DNA of 10,331 nucleotides from an uncultured Micrococcales bacterium (GCA_903915555.1 CAIWTL010000425.1:1-10331), one strand, 5' to 3'; positions 1 to 6,477 are shown, counted from the first letter of the stretch. Notes: generated by a model not told the origin, from the sequence alone. Translations and numbers: made by a program.

Positions 1-1
1 C

Positions 2-307
2 GGCTGCCGGGCCACCATCACCGACCTCGACCACGTGATCCCGTTCCCCACAGGCTCCACCACAGCACGGAACCTCGGGCCGTTATGCCGACGCCACCAC
101 AGGCTGAAAACCTTCACCCGCTGGAGGCAATCCATCCACCCCGACCCAGACGACCCGCCAGCTCAGCTACGCACCCCGATTTCTGACCCCCTGTGCACCA
201 GACCAGCCCCGCACGGGGCTGACCTGCGGTCACCCCCGACCGGGTGGACGTGGACCAGCCCCACCGGCATCACCCACACCGACCACCCCGAACCACCCCT
301 GGACTGA
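2..307 (+). CDS. HNH endonuclease, DUF222/13E12-repeat type (C-terminal fragment)
   Basis: The 5' end lies outside the window; 101 residues are readable. The first 36 contain a complete HNH metal-binding core: Cys2, then DLDH (residues 8-11), Pro14, Asn24, LC at 28-29 and HH at 32-33, followed by Lys36. This is the C-terminal HNH module that follows the DUF222 domain in the 13E12-repeat family, which is multicopy in actinobacteria; it is predicted to nick or cut DNA, but its biological role is unknown. After the HNH core comes a tail of about 65 residues rich in Pro, Thr and His with no recognisable domain; such low-complexity tails are common in this family. The stop codon falls inside the first unit of a 15-bp tandem repeat. 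The family identity is firm; activity cannot be judged because the N-terminal part is missing. Confidence 0.82.
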   Translation, partial: GCRATITDLDHVIPFPTGSTTARNLGPLCRRHHRLKTFTRWRQSIHPDPDDPPAQLRTPISDPLCTRPAPHGADLRSPPTGWTWTSPTGITHTDHPEPPLD

Positions 308-363
308 CGGCCCCTCGGCTGACGACCCCTCGGCTGACGGTCCCTCGGCTGAGCCCCCGTGGG
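304..363. repeat. 15-bp tandem repeat, three copies plus a decayed fourth
   Basis: Three consecutive 15-bp units start at 304, 319 and 334 (consensus ctgacggcccctcgg, at most two mismatches between copies). A decayed fourth, starting ctgag, begins at 349. The array starts at the stop codon of the HNH gene and fills much of the 124-bp gap before the crotonase gene. Each unit contains TGA. No hairpin or promoter role is evident; replication slippage is the simplest origin. Confidence 0.85.
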
Positions 364-431
364 AGGACGGGGTCGAGTGCCGTGCCGGGTTCACCGGGAG
401 GACCGCGGGGACGTGGCACTAGGCTCGCGGG

Positions 432-1214
432 ATGCCGTCCGACGAACTCGTGCTCGAGACCCAAGGGACCGCGGTCCACCTGATCCTCAACCGTGCCGAC
501 AAGGCCAACGCCCTCACGCAGCAGATGTGGGACGACCTCCCACGTCTCGTCACCCACGCCGAACAGACCCCGGGGGCGCGGGTGCTGGTGCTGCGATCGG
601 TGACCGACCGGGTGTTCAGCGCCGGTGCCGATGTCGCCGAGTACCGCGAGAACGCGGGCAGCACGCAGTGGGGTCTCGACAACCACGCACGGGTGACGGC
701 AGCCACGCAGGCGCTGGCGGACTGCCGCCTCGCCACCGTCGCCCGTATCGCCGGGCCGTGCGCAGGCGGCGCGGTCGCGCTGGTCACCGCATGCGACCTG
801 CGTTACGCGTCGGCAGACGCGCTGTTCGCCGTTCCCCCGACCCGCCTCGGTCTGGTCTACCCGCAGCCCGACACCGCCCGACTGGTCGACCTGATCGGAC
901 CCAGCGCCACGAAGCGCCTCCTGCTGACGGCCGCGCGGATGGACGGAGCGTGGGCACTGCGCGTGGGCCTCGTCGACGACCTGGTCCACCTGGAAGATCT
1001 CGATGCAGCGGTCGACCAGGTGGTCGCCCAGATCGCCGGCGGCGCGCCCGTGTCGGTGCGGGCGATGAAGCGCACCGTCGCGCTCGCGACCGCGGGGGTG
1101 CACGACGAGAACGACGAGACCCGCGCCCTGCTGACCGAGGCCCTCGAGCACCCCGACCACCGCGAGGGGACCGCGGCGTTCCTGGAACGCCGGACTCCGT
1201 TCTTCTCGGAGTGA
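432..1214 (+). CDS. Crotonase-fold protein (enoyl-CoA hydratase/isomerase family), both hydratase glutamates absent
   Basis: A 260-residue protein of the usual crotonase length. The fold is clear: LILNRADKANAL near residues 17-28, the first oxyanion-hole segment FSAGAD (62-67), the second GPCAGGAVAL (108-117), and the C-terminal EGTAAFLERR. The substrate should be a CoA thioester bound in the cytoplasm. Aligned with mitochondrial enoyl-CoA hydratase, the catalytic Glu144 corresponds to Ala116 and Glu164 to Pro136 (segment FAVPPTRLG), so ordinary hydration is unlikely. A Tyr-Pro at 143-144 follows. Isomerase, hydrolase or decarboxylase chemistry, or an uncharacterised reaction, remains possible. 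The start is nearly forced: an in-frame TAG lies at 420-422, nine bases before the ATG. No good Shine-Dalgarno is visible. The gene is monocistronic and convergent with the flavoprotein gene downstream. Confidence 0.9.
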   Translation: MPSDELVLETQGTAVHLILNRADKANALTQQMWDDLPRLVTHAEQTPGARVLVLRSVTDRVFSAGADVAEYRENAGSTQWGLDNHARVTAATQALADCRLATVARIAGPCAGGAVALVTACDLRYASADALFAVPPTRLGLVYPQPDTARLVDLIGPSATKRLLLTAARMDGAWALRVGLVDDLVHLEDLDAAVDQVVAQIAGGAPVSVRAMKRTVALATAGVHDENDETRALLTEALEHPDHREGTAAFLERRTPFFSE

Positions 1215-1246
1215 CCGTCAGCCTCCCAGAGCACCGCGCAGTTTCC

Positions 1247-1270
1247 CGGAAGTGTCCAGGTCGACTTCCG
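1247..1270. terminator. Candidate bidirectional hairpin between convergent genes
   Basis: CGGAAGT (1247-1253) and ACTTCCG (1264-1270) form a perfect 7-bp stem with a 10-base loop. It sits in the 89-bp gap between the crotonase stop and the stop of the convergent flavoprotein gene. Flanking CC and GGG could extend the stem through a small bulge. There is no T-run, as is usual in high-GC actinobacteria. The position is the main support. Confidence 0.4.
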
Positions 1271-1303
1271 CCGGGCATTTCCGGAAGCTGACCGGAGTAC
1301 CAG

Positions 1304-2701
1304 TCACCGAGCCACCTCACGCGGCTCGATGCTCAACGGGAAGGTGAAGAAACCCTCCGGATCGATCATCGACTTGACGTCGCGCAGGCGCTCGTAGTTC
1401 GCGCCGTAGTAGGCCTCCTGCCAGCCCTCGAAGGGGTTCTCGATGTAGTTGATGTAGCTGGCCCGTCCGTCGATCGCGTAGGGCGTCAACCGGTCCTTCA
1501 CCCGCTGCGCCCAGTCCATGCAGGTGGCGGTGTCCGTCTCGTCGTGCCAGTAGATCTTGGCAGTCGCCACATATTCGCCGTCCCGCCACCGGTAGGCGGT
1601 GGCATCAGCGGGGATCTCGGTACATGCGGCACCGACGTGATTCCAGTGGAAGACGCTCTTCGACGGAGCCCCGTCCATGAGTTCGCGGACGGCGGTCAAC
1701 AGATCCGGGGTGATCCGCCCCGGACCGAAGATGAAGCCGACGTGGTAGAAGAACGTGCCGTGCGTGAAGGGATCCCAGACCTTGTCGGCCTCGTCCCACT
1801 CGACGAAGACCTGCGGGGACAGCGTGCTCCGTGACGGCGCGAGCCGTGGCGAGAAGATCTCACCGAGCGCTGTCTGACACTGCGCGACACTTCCCAGACC
1901 ACTGACGGTCATGCTGCCCGTCGTCGGGGCGTCAGCGTCCGGTTTGACCCACACAGCATCGACGGCGACTTCTCGGGGGAGACCCGAGTTCACCACCGCC
2001 AGGGCCTCCTCGAAGGTGCCCAGATCGTCCCAGGACAACGACCCGATGGCGATCGGCCCCATCTCGAAGATCCGAAGAGTCATGCTCAGGACGATGCCGA
2101 AGTTGCCGCCACCGCCACCCCGAACGGCCCACCACAACTCCCTCAGGTCATCGTCGAGCTCATCGGATGCACTGAGATCCACCACATCACCGGAGGCCGT
2201 CATGATGGTCATCGCCACGAGAGTGTCGATGGTCAACCCGAAGGAGCGCGAGAACAGGTTGATTCCGCCCCCCAGCGTGGCGCCACCCACACCGACAGTG
2301 GGACAGATACCACCCATGACCATGAAGTTGCGATTGACGGCCGCCAGTTCCTCGTAGACATGCAGCCAGCGGGCTCCGCCGCCGACGCGAACGGTCATGG
2401 ACTCCGTATCGACCACAACCTCCTGCATGGGGGAGAGGTCAACCATGACCCCGCCCCGGTTGAGGCAATACCCGGCGTAGGAGTGGCCGCCGGACTTGAC
2501 GGAGAAGGGGACATCGTGCGCCTTGGCCCACTGCATCGCCGCGGCCACATCGGCGACGCTGTGGGCCATGACCACGTATGCGGGACGCCTGTCCGCGTAC
2601 AACTCGTTGCCGATGAAGGTGGCTTCGTCGTAGGCAGGATCCCCGCGCTCCACCCACGCCTCCGACAACGGCACAGGGCCATCCGATTCCTCTGGGTTCA
2701 C
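1304..2701 (-). CDS. FAD-dependent oxidoreductase, berberine-bridge-enzyme type, bicovalent flavin
   Basis: A 465-residue cytosolic flavoprotein with no signal peptide. The PCMH-type FAD-binding domain covers about residues 35-215 and the BBE C-terminal domain about 415-460. His73 in SGGHSYAG matches the residue that links to the flavin 8-alpha carbon. Cys133 in GICPTVGVGGATLGGG matches the 6-S-cysteinyl link, so the FAD should be doubly covalently attached, as in glucooligosaccharide oxidase and berberine bridge enzyme. The C-terminal pattern YINY...YYG.NYERLRDVKSMIDPEGFF is typical of the family. Relatives oxidise sugars, alcohols or alkaloid-like compounds, usually with O2 as acceptor; the substrate here cannot be inferred. 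The start is GTG at 2701 with GAGG eight bases upstream, and an in-frame stop lies only 16 bases upstream. The gene appears monocistronic, divergent from the SGNH hydrolase. Confidence 0.93.
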   Translation of the reverse strand: MNPEESDGPVPLSEAWVERGDPAYDEATFIGNELYADRRPAYVVMAHSVADVAAAMQWAKAHDVPFSVKSGGHSYAGYCLNRGGVMVDLSPMQEVVVDTESMTVRVGGGARWLHVYEELAAVNRNFMVMGGICPTVGVGGATLGGGINLFSRSFGLTIDTLVAMTIMTASGDVVDLSASDELDDDLRELWWAVRGGGGGNFGIVLSMTLRIFEMGPIAIGSLSWDDLGTFEEALAVVNSGLPREVAVDAVWVKPDADAPTTGSMTVSGLGSVAQCQTALGEIFSPRLAPSRSTLSPQVFVEWDEADKVWDPFTHGTFFYHVGFIFGPGRITPDLLTAVRELMDGAPSKSVFHWNHVGAACTEIPADATAYRWRDGEYVATAKIYWHDETDTATCMDWAQRVKDRLTPYAIDGRASYINYIENPFEGWQEAYYGANYERLRDVKSMIDPEGFFTFPLSIEPREVAR

Positions 2702-2838
2702 GTGGTCGGCCTCAATTCATCCTCGCCCGCCGGGCACGCCGCCCAACCGCCCCCCCATCCTCTCAGCGGTGCCGGGTCGTGTCGCGCGCCGCCACGAGAC
2801 GAGCGTGCGGCCCATGGTCCTGCCACCATCGACCTGTG

Positions 2839-3861
2839 ATGACAGGCCGCGATGTCCGCCAGGTGGCCCGCGTGGCTGCCATCGGCGGCGGCGCGGTCCT
2901 GGGGGCGGGAGCGGCCGCGGTAGGAGTCATCGCGGCGCAGGGCCAACAGGCGAAGCGTGAGATCGGACAGCGGCGGAGCGCCGCCCCCTACGACGACGGA
3001 CGCTACGGCCGGTCGAAGGGGCCGTCCAAGAGGCTCGTGATCATCGGCGACTCCATGGCCGCCGGTCTGGGCGCCGAACGGCCCGATGACACGATCGGCG
3101 CGTTCCTGGCCCGACTCGTGGCCGACTACACCGGACAGGGCGTGGTGCTGTCGAACACCGCGGTGGTGGGCGCACGGTCACGTGATCTCGATGCGCAGGT
3201 GACGCGCGCCCTCCATTACCGGCCGCACGTCGCGGTCATCATCATCGGCGGGAACGACGTCACGCATCTCGTCCCCCCGGCGACGTCGACGCGGTACCTC
3301 CGAGCCGCCGTCACCCGACTGCGCGCCGAGGGTGTCCACGTCGTGATGGGCACGACCCCGGACCTCGCGGCGATCAGGCCGTTCCGCCCCCCGCTGCGCT
3401 GGGTCGCCTCCGAGTGGTCCCGGCGGCTCGCCGCCGACCAGGCTGTTGCGGTTGTCGAGGCGGGGGGCCGTGCGGTGTCGTTGGGGGACCTCCTCACGCG
3501 GGAGTTCGTCAGCCGACACTGGCAACTCTTCAGCCCGGACCGCTTCCACCCCTCCACGGAGGGCTACGAGGCCGTCGCCCAGGCACTGGCCCCCGCTGTG
3601 CTGGCCGCGCTGAGCCGCGGCGAGTCGGGCGAGATCCTGCCCGAGTTGTACTCCCCCACCGTGGAGGCGCCGTTGCGGGAGTTGGCGGCGGCGGCGGCAC
3701 AGATCCCCGGGACCGAGCTGCGCCCGGCGGGACCGGCCCGCAGTCGATGGGCGCTGGGCCGTCGCCGCCACCTCGACCGGGACGTCCCCGTCCCGGTCCC
3801 GACCGAGCCGGCGCCTGAACCGACTGCGATCCCGACCACGACCACGACCAGGACCAGGTGA
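2839..3861 (+). CDS. Membrane-anchored SGNH/GDSL-family hydrolase
   Basis: From the ATG at 2839 the protein has 340 residues. Residues about 10-33 are a hydrophobic Ala/Gly/Val helix after a basic start, so the enzyme is probably anchored in the membrane with its catalytic domain outside. SGNH blocks are all present: GDSMAAG with Ser72 as nucleophile, Gly111 (block II), GGND with Asn139, and DRFHPS with Asp234 and His237. Members of this fold are esterases, lipases or carbohydrate/peptidoglycan deacetylases; the substrate is not predictable here. After about residue 265 comes a non-catalytic tail that is Ala-, then Arg-, then Pro/Thr-rich, encoded in part by four 6-bp direct repeats. The frame is open further upstream to a GTG at 2779, but the membrane helix starts naturally from 2839. 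GTG 2836 is adjacent. No clear Shine-Dalgarno is visible, so the start is moderately certain. Confidence 0.88.
   Translation: MTGRDVRQVARVAAIGGGAVLGAGAAAVGVIAAQGQQAKREIGQRRSAAPYDDGRYGRSKGPSKRLVIIGDSMAAGLGAERPDDTIGAFLARLVADYTGQGVVLSNTAVVGARSRDLDAQVTRALHYRPHVAVIIIGGNDVTHLVPPATSTRYLRAAVTRLRAEGVHVVMGTTPDLAAIRPFRPPLRWVASEWSRRLAADQAVAVVEAGGRAVSLGDLLTREFVSRHWQLFSPDRFHPSTEGYEAVAQALAPAVLAALSRGESGEILPELYSPTVEAPLRELAAAAAQIPGTELRPAGPARSRWALGRRRHLDRDVPVPVPTEPAPEPTAIPTTTTTRTR
3834..3857 (+). repeat. Four 6-bp direct repeats in the 3' end of the SGNH hydrolase gene
   Basis: gaccac, gaccac, gaccag, gaccag lie in direct succession just before the stop codon and encode part of the Thr/Arg-rich C-terminal tail. 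This is simple-sequence DNA whose copy number could vary without affecting the catalytic domain. Confidence 0.8.
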
Positions 3862-3862
3862 T

Positions 3863-3894
3863 GATCGGCGGCGCACCCCATCCTTCCGCCGATC
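3863..3894 (+). terminator. Rho-independent-type hairpin after the SGNH hydrolase gene
   Basis: GATCGGCGG (3863-3871) and CCGCCGATC (3886-3894) form a perfect 9-bp GC-rich stem with a 14-base loop, starting two bases after the stop codon. No T-tract follows. It separates the hydrolase from the small DUF4287 gene, suggesting separate transcription. Confidence 0.6.
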
Positions 3895-3950
3895 CGGCAG
3901 AGTAACGTGACAGCAGGACCAGTGAGCACAGCCGGAGACCGGGAGGGCCC

Positions 3951-4181
3951 ATGACGCTGCATCACTCCGAGGAGACCCACCGACAGTTGGTCGAGCGGAT
4001 CCCCGAGTCGACGGGCAAGGACATGAACGAGTGGTTCGCTGCGCTCGAAGCGGGGCCCTCACTGTCGCGGTTCGACGAACGCGTGAACTGGCTGCGCGCC
4101 GAGTACGACCTGTCGCACGGTCAGGCGACCGCCATCGTTCACGAATACGACAAGGTCCGGGCAGCCCGCAAACTCACCTGA
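3951..4181 (+). CDS. DUF4287 domain-containing small protein
   Basis: A 76-residue, charged, soluble protein with no membrane segment. It matches the short DUF4287 family along its whole length: a TGKDMNEWFAAL segment (about 21-32), then WLRAEYDLSHGQATAIVHEY (about 47-66). Family function is unknown, and many homologues are stand-alone proteins of this size. The start is well supported: GGGAGG at 3941-3946 lies four bases before the ATG. A TAACGT hexamer at 3903-3908 could be a -10 element, but no matching -35 is seen. The gene is followed within 13 bases by a strong palindromic terminator, so it is probably monocistronic. Confidence 0.85.
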   Translation: MTLHHSEETHRQLVERIPESTGKDMNEWFAALEAGPSLSRFDERVNWLRAEYDLSHGQATAIVHEYDKVRAARKLT

Positions 4182-4187
4182 CCCACC

Positions 4188-4230
4188 GACGCGACGAGGG
4201 CCGACTCCCGGGAGTCGGCCCTCGTGCGTC
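4188..4230. terminator. Strong bidirectional terminator with a 32-bp perfect palindrome
   Basis: Bases 4194-4209 are the exact reverse complement of 4210-4225, giving a 16-bp perfect inverted repeat centred between 4209 and 4210. Outside it, gacgc (4188-4192) can pair with gcgtc (4226-4230) across a one-base bulge, for 21 pairs in total. It lies between the convergent DUF4287 and Bax-inhibitor-1 genes and can stop transcription from both sides. No T-run is present. Confidence 0.85.
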
Positions 4231-4256
4231 GTCGGACGGATCCGCAGAAGCGGCGG

Positions 4257-5120
4257 TCATTCGCGGCTGAGCGCCACCAGGGCCAGCATCCGCAGGATCT
4301 CGAGGTACAGCCAGATCAGGGTCACGAGGAGCCCGAAGGACATCCGCCACGACTCGCGCTCCGGCAGGCCCATCTTGATGCCCTGCTCGATGGCAGCGAA
4401 GTCCAGATTCAGCGTGAACGCCGCCAGCAACACACCGAACGCGCACAGCAGCAGGCCCAGCGTCCCGACACCGTAGAAGCCCCAGCCGCCGCCGACGCCG
4501 AAGAGGGCGGCGACGAAGGACGCGAGCGCGATGACCGCGTAACTGATGAGCGCCACCATCATGACCTTCATGAAGGTCCCGTTGACCTTGATGATGCGGG
4601 TCGTGTAGAGCACCAGCATCACGCCGAACGCGACGAGGGTCCCGATGATGGCCTGGGAGATGAGCCCGGTGTACTCGGGGTTGCTCTGCCGGACCAGCCA
4701 GTCGTACCACCACGAGATGCCGCCCAGGAACAGGCCCTCGAAGAGGGAGTAGGCCAGGACCAGCGGGGGCTTCACCGACTTCATGAAGGTGTTGGCGAGG
4801 CCGAGGCCGAGTCCGATGAGTGCGGCGACCCACGTGATCCACGGCATCGTCGGGGCCAGTTGCCAGCCCACCACGGCAGCGAGGACGAGGACGACGAAGT
4901 TGATGCCCGTCTTCATGATCACGTCGTGGATCGTGACGCGCGGGCCGACGTCGACCGGGGCGTACTGCGGCTGGCCCTGGGCTGCCGTGGCGGCATCCAC
5001 GGTGGCCACGCCGGTGGAAGCCTGCTGGTAGGCGGAGCGGCCCTCGTCGTAGGCGAAGCCGCTGCCGGAGCCGGACGCTTGGTTGTCGATCCTGTTCAGG
5101 ACCGGATTGCGACTCTGCAC
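4257..5120 (-). CDS. Bax inhibitor-1/YccA family membrane protein
   Basis: From the GTG at 5120 the protein has 287 residues. A polar N-terminal region of about 65 residues (opening with SRNPVLNR, typical of actinobacterial YccA-like proteins) is followed by seven hydrophobic helices at roughly 71-89, 93-111, 118-136, 152-171, 183-206, 214-237 and 260-283. LNLDFAAIEQG around Asp240 is the conserved acidic motif before the last helix; in the structurally studied homologue YetJ, a transmembrane aspartate pair controls a pH-dependent calcium leak. A similar ion-leak or membrane-stress role is plausible but unproven here. The frame is open to a TTG at 5195, but a GGGAG seven bases before the GTG and the family's usual N-terminus favour 5120. 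The gene is divergent from the lipoprotein and convergent with DUF4287. Confidence 0.92.
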   Translation of the reverse strand: MQSRNPVLNRIDNQASGSGSGFAYDEGRSAYQQASTGVATVDAATAAQGQPQYAPVDVGPRVTIHDVIMKTGINFVVLVLAAVVGWQLAPTMPWITWVAALIGLGLGLANTFMKSVKPPLVLAYSLFEGLFLGGISWWYDWLVRQSNPEYTGLISQAIIGTLVAFGVMLVLYTTRIIKVNGTFMKVMMVALISYAVIALASFVAALFGVGGGWGFYGVGTLGLLLCAFGVLLAAFTLNLDFAAIEQGIKMGLPERESWRMSFGLLVTLIWLYLEILRMLALVALSRE

Positions 5121-5127
5121 TGGTTCA

Positions 5128-5132
5128 CTCCC
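5128..5132 (-). promoter_or_regulatory. Shine-Dalgarno GGGAG deciding the Bax-inhibitor-1 start
   Basis: On the minus strand GGGAG lies seven bases upstream of the GTG at 5118-5120. It supports this start over the in-frame TTG 75 bases further upstream. Confidence 0.7.
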
Positions 5133-5169
5133 GTCATGCACCCTGGGGGCGCGTCGCTGTGATGACGTC

Positions 5170-5202
5170 AGTATGACCGACGCCGCCGACTTCAAGTATG
5201 AC
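5170..5202. promoter_or_regulatory. Direct repeats and palindrome in the divergent Bax-inhibitor-1/lipoprotein promoter region
   Basis: AGTATGAC occurs at 5170-5177 and again at 5195-5202, 25 bp apart. The 8-bp palindrome TGACGTCA (5163-5170) abuts the first copy. On the minus strand each repeat reads CATACT, one base from the -10 consensus TATACT; the one at 5170-5175 would place a transcript start about 43 bases before the Bax-inhibitor-1 GTG. No well-spaced -35 is seen. These could be promoter parts or a regulator site. Confidence 0.3.
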
Positions 5203-5315
5203 GCGAAACACGTGAACAGACATTCCGCCGTCAGGTAAGAGGAACATCAGGACCCGCCTGCCGCCCCCACCGGCACAGGAGTAGGTTGGCGTCTTCTCCT
5301 TCGAAAGGTGACCCC

Positions 5316-5732
5316 GTGTCCCGTCTGCGCATCGCCCTGGCCCTCGGAACCGTTGCCGTGGTCCTGTCCGCCTGTTCCAGCACCACATCGTCCGCCCCCT
5401 CCACCTCGGACGCGGCGCCCGAGGCCCTGGCCTCGACCGCCCCGAGCCAGGCGCCGCTCACCTCACCGGACGCCTCCCAGGCGGTACCGACGGGGTACAC
5501 CCCCGAGGTGGCGGAGGCCTTCGTGGACAACTGCACGCAGGCCGCCACCGGCAGTGGGACGGCGCAGTCCACCGCCAAGGCCATCTGCGGCTGCTTCTAC
5601 CGCGGCCTGGAGTCCACCGTGCCGTTTGAGGAGTTCGTCGCCGCGGACAAGGCCGCCGCGGCGGGCCAAGCGATCCCCGAGGCGTGGCAGCAGATCGGGG
5701 CCGCCTGCCAGTCCGACAACAACGCCTTCTGA
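5316..5732 (+). CDS. Small secreted lipoprotein with four conserved-looking cysteines
   Basis: From the GTG at 5316 the protein has 138 residues. It opens with a short basic stretch and a hydrophobic helix ending in a lipobox, LSAC, with Cys20 as the lipidated residue. A flexible Ser/Thr/Pro/Ala linker covers about 21-60. The compact C-terminal part (61-138) holds Cys73, Cys91, Cys93 and Cys131, in the order C-x17-C-x-C-x37-C, which could form two disulfides outside the membrane. I do not recognise a named family, although small Cys-x-Cys lipoproteins of this kind are common in actinobacteria. The start is fixed by the lipobox distance and by AAAGGTGA four bases upstream; the frame remains open to a TTG at 5286. 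A TAGGTT at 5282-5287 is a possible -10. A hairpin follows the stop immediately. Confidence 0.82.
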   Translation: MSRLRIALALGTVAVVLSACSSTTSSAPSTSDAAPEALASTAPSQAPLTSPDASQAVPTGYTPEVAEAFVDNCTQAATGSGTAQSTAKAICGCFYRGLESTVPFEEFVAADKAAAAGQAIPEAWQQIGAACQSDNNAF

Positions 5733-5759
5733 GTCAACCGGCCAGAAACGGCCGGTGAC
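5733..5759. terminator. Bidirectional hairpin between the lipoprotein gene and tRNA-Leu
   Basis: ACCGGCC (5737-5743) pairs with GGCCGGT (5750-5756) around a six-base loop, and GTC/GAC (5733-5735 with 5757-5759) extends the stem across a one-base bulge. It starts right after the lipoprotein stop and ends one base before the 3' end of tRNA-Leu, so it can serve both convergent transcripts. Confidence 0.7.
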
Positions 5760-5760
5760 G

Positions 5761-5844
5761 TGCCCGGAGTGGGATTCGAACCCACACACCGTCGCCGGCC
5801 GGAGGGTTTAAGCCTCCTGCGTCTGCCTGTTCCGCCATCCGGGC
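5761..5844 (-). tRNA. tRNA-Leu, anticodon UAA
   Basis: The minus strand gives an 84-nt class II tRNA. The acceptor stem GCCCGGA/TCCGGGC is fully paired with discriminator A73. The anticodon stem GGAGG/CCTCC encloses the seven-base loop CTTAAAC, so the anticodon is TAA. The T arm is GTGGG-TTCGAAT-CCCAC, and a long variable arm (GGCCGGCGACGGT region) is present as expected for leucine tRNA. CCA is not encoded. The gene lies downstream of deformylase on the same strand and ends at a hairpin terminator. TAGGCT at 5854-5859 (minus strand), nine bases upstream, could be its own -10. Confidence 0.95.
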
Positions 5845-5853
5845 GCCGGCATC

Positions 5854-5859
5854 AGCCTA
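5854..5859 (-). promoter_or_regulatory. Possible -10 element of tRNA-Leu
   Basis: Minus-strand TAGGCT fits the TAnnnT -10 pattern and lies nine bases upstream of the mature tRNA 5' end. No convincing -35 hexamer is found at 16-18 bp. The tRNA could instead be cut from a deformylase read-through transcript. Confidence 0.3.
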
Positions 5860-5881
5860 GCCAGCGGGCCCGGGCGGCACG

Positions 5882-5949
5882 GCGCCGTCACCGATAGAGC
5901 GCCGTCACCGATAGAGCGCCGTCACCGATAGAGCGCCGTCACCGATACG
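5882..5949. repeat. 17-bp tandem repeat, four copies, overlapping the deformylase stop codon
   Basis: Three identical 17-bp units (gcgccgtcaccgataga) begin at 5882, 5899 and 5916. The fourth, beginning at 5933, matches for its first 15 bases. On the minus strand every unit contains TATCGGTGA, that is Tyr-Arg-stop. The deformylase stop (5939-5941) is the one in the first copy its transcript meets; the other three copies lie in its 3' untranslated region, towards tRNA-Leu. There are no unique spacers, so it is not a CRISPR array. Confidence 0.95.
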
Positions 5950-6436
5950 TCTGTCGCGGGTGGACGGCGTGGGGGCCGGCGACCCGGTCCAGGAAGAGCA
6001 GGCCGTCGATGTGGTCCAACTCGTGGAGCAGCGCCCGAGCCTCGAAGGCATCCGTGACGACCTCGATCTCGTCACCGGATCCGGGCAGGTACCCCCCCAT
6101 CGTGACCCGGGTGGCCCGTCGGACGTCCCCCGTGAAGTCCGGCACGGACATGCACCCCTCACGGGCACGCTCCTTGCGGGTCGCACTGACCAGGACGGGA
6201 TTCACCATCACCAGCGCACCGTGGTCGGCGCCGGTCTTGGGATGACCTCTGACGTCGACGCAGAAGACCCGCCAGGGGACCCCCACCTGGTTCGCAGCCA
6301 GCCCCACGCAGCCGGGTGAGACCGCCATCGTCGCCAGAAGATCCGCCGCGAGCGCCACCACCGCCGGGTCGTCCGCAGACACCTCCTGACACCGCCGGGA
6401 CAGGACGTCACCGGGAGCGGTGACCACGGGCAGCAC
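5939..6436 (-). CDS. def: Peptide deformylase
   Basis: A 165-residue cytosolic metalloenzyme that removes the formyl group from the N-terminal methionine of new proteins. Motif 1 reads CVGLAANQ (43-50, Gln50 catalytic), with Cys in place of the usual first Gly. Motif 2 is EGCMS (93-97), with Met for Leu and metal ligand Cys95. Motif 3 is HELDH (138-142), with ligands His138 and His142 and catalytic Glu139. All catalytic residues are present, so the enzyme should be active; the changes are in motif positions that vary in divergent deformylases. The GTG at 6436 is the earliest plausible start; no Shine-Dalgarno is visible, and a GTG three codons later is possible. It begins 41 bases after the ACT-protein gene ends, suggesting co-transcription. 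Its last codons and stop lie in the 17-bp repeat array. Confidence 0.9.
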   Translation of the reverse strand: MLPVVTAPGDVLSRRCQEVSADDPAVVALAADLLATMAVSPGCVGLAANQVGVPWRVFCVDVRGHPKTGADHGALVMVNPVLVSATRKERAREGCMSVPDFTGDVRRATRVTMGGYLPGSGDEIEVVTDAFEARALLHELDHIDGLLFLDRVAGPHAVHPRQTYR

Positions 6437-6477
6437 CCGGCCCGGGGGGAGGTCCGCGCCCGGGAGGCGTGCGGTGC

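Noticed and set aside
270..1160. A 296-codon minus-strand open frame opposite the crotonase gene
   Set aside because: No recognisable domain and a biased composition; the plus strand encodes a complete crotonase fold across the same bases.
2702..2838. Promoter elements in the gap between the flavoprotein and the SGNH hydrolase
   Set aside because: Beyond the GAGG ribosome-binding site of the flavoprotein, I found no convincing -10/-35 pair in this GC-rich stretch.
4224..5162. A 312-codon plus-strand open frame opposite the Bax-inhibitor-1 gene
   Set aside because: Its product is a His/Asp/Glu/Arg-rich mirror of the hydrophobic membrane protein on the minus strand, with no domain.
5761..5844. 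Integration site for a mobile element at tRNA-Leu
   Set aside because: No duplicated tRNA 3' end, integrase or other mobility gene is visible; the flank is a terminator and a lipoprotein gene.
5882..5949. CRISPR array
   Set aside because: The 17-bp units are directly adjacent with no spacers, and there are no cas genes in the window.
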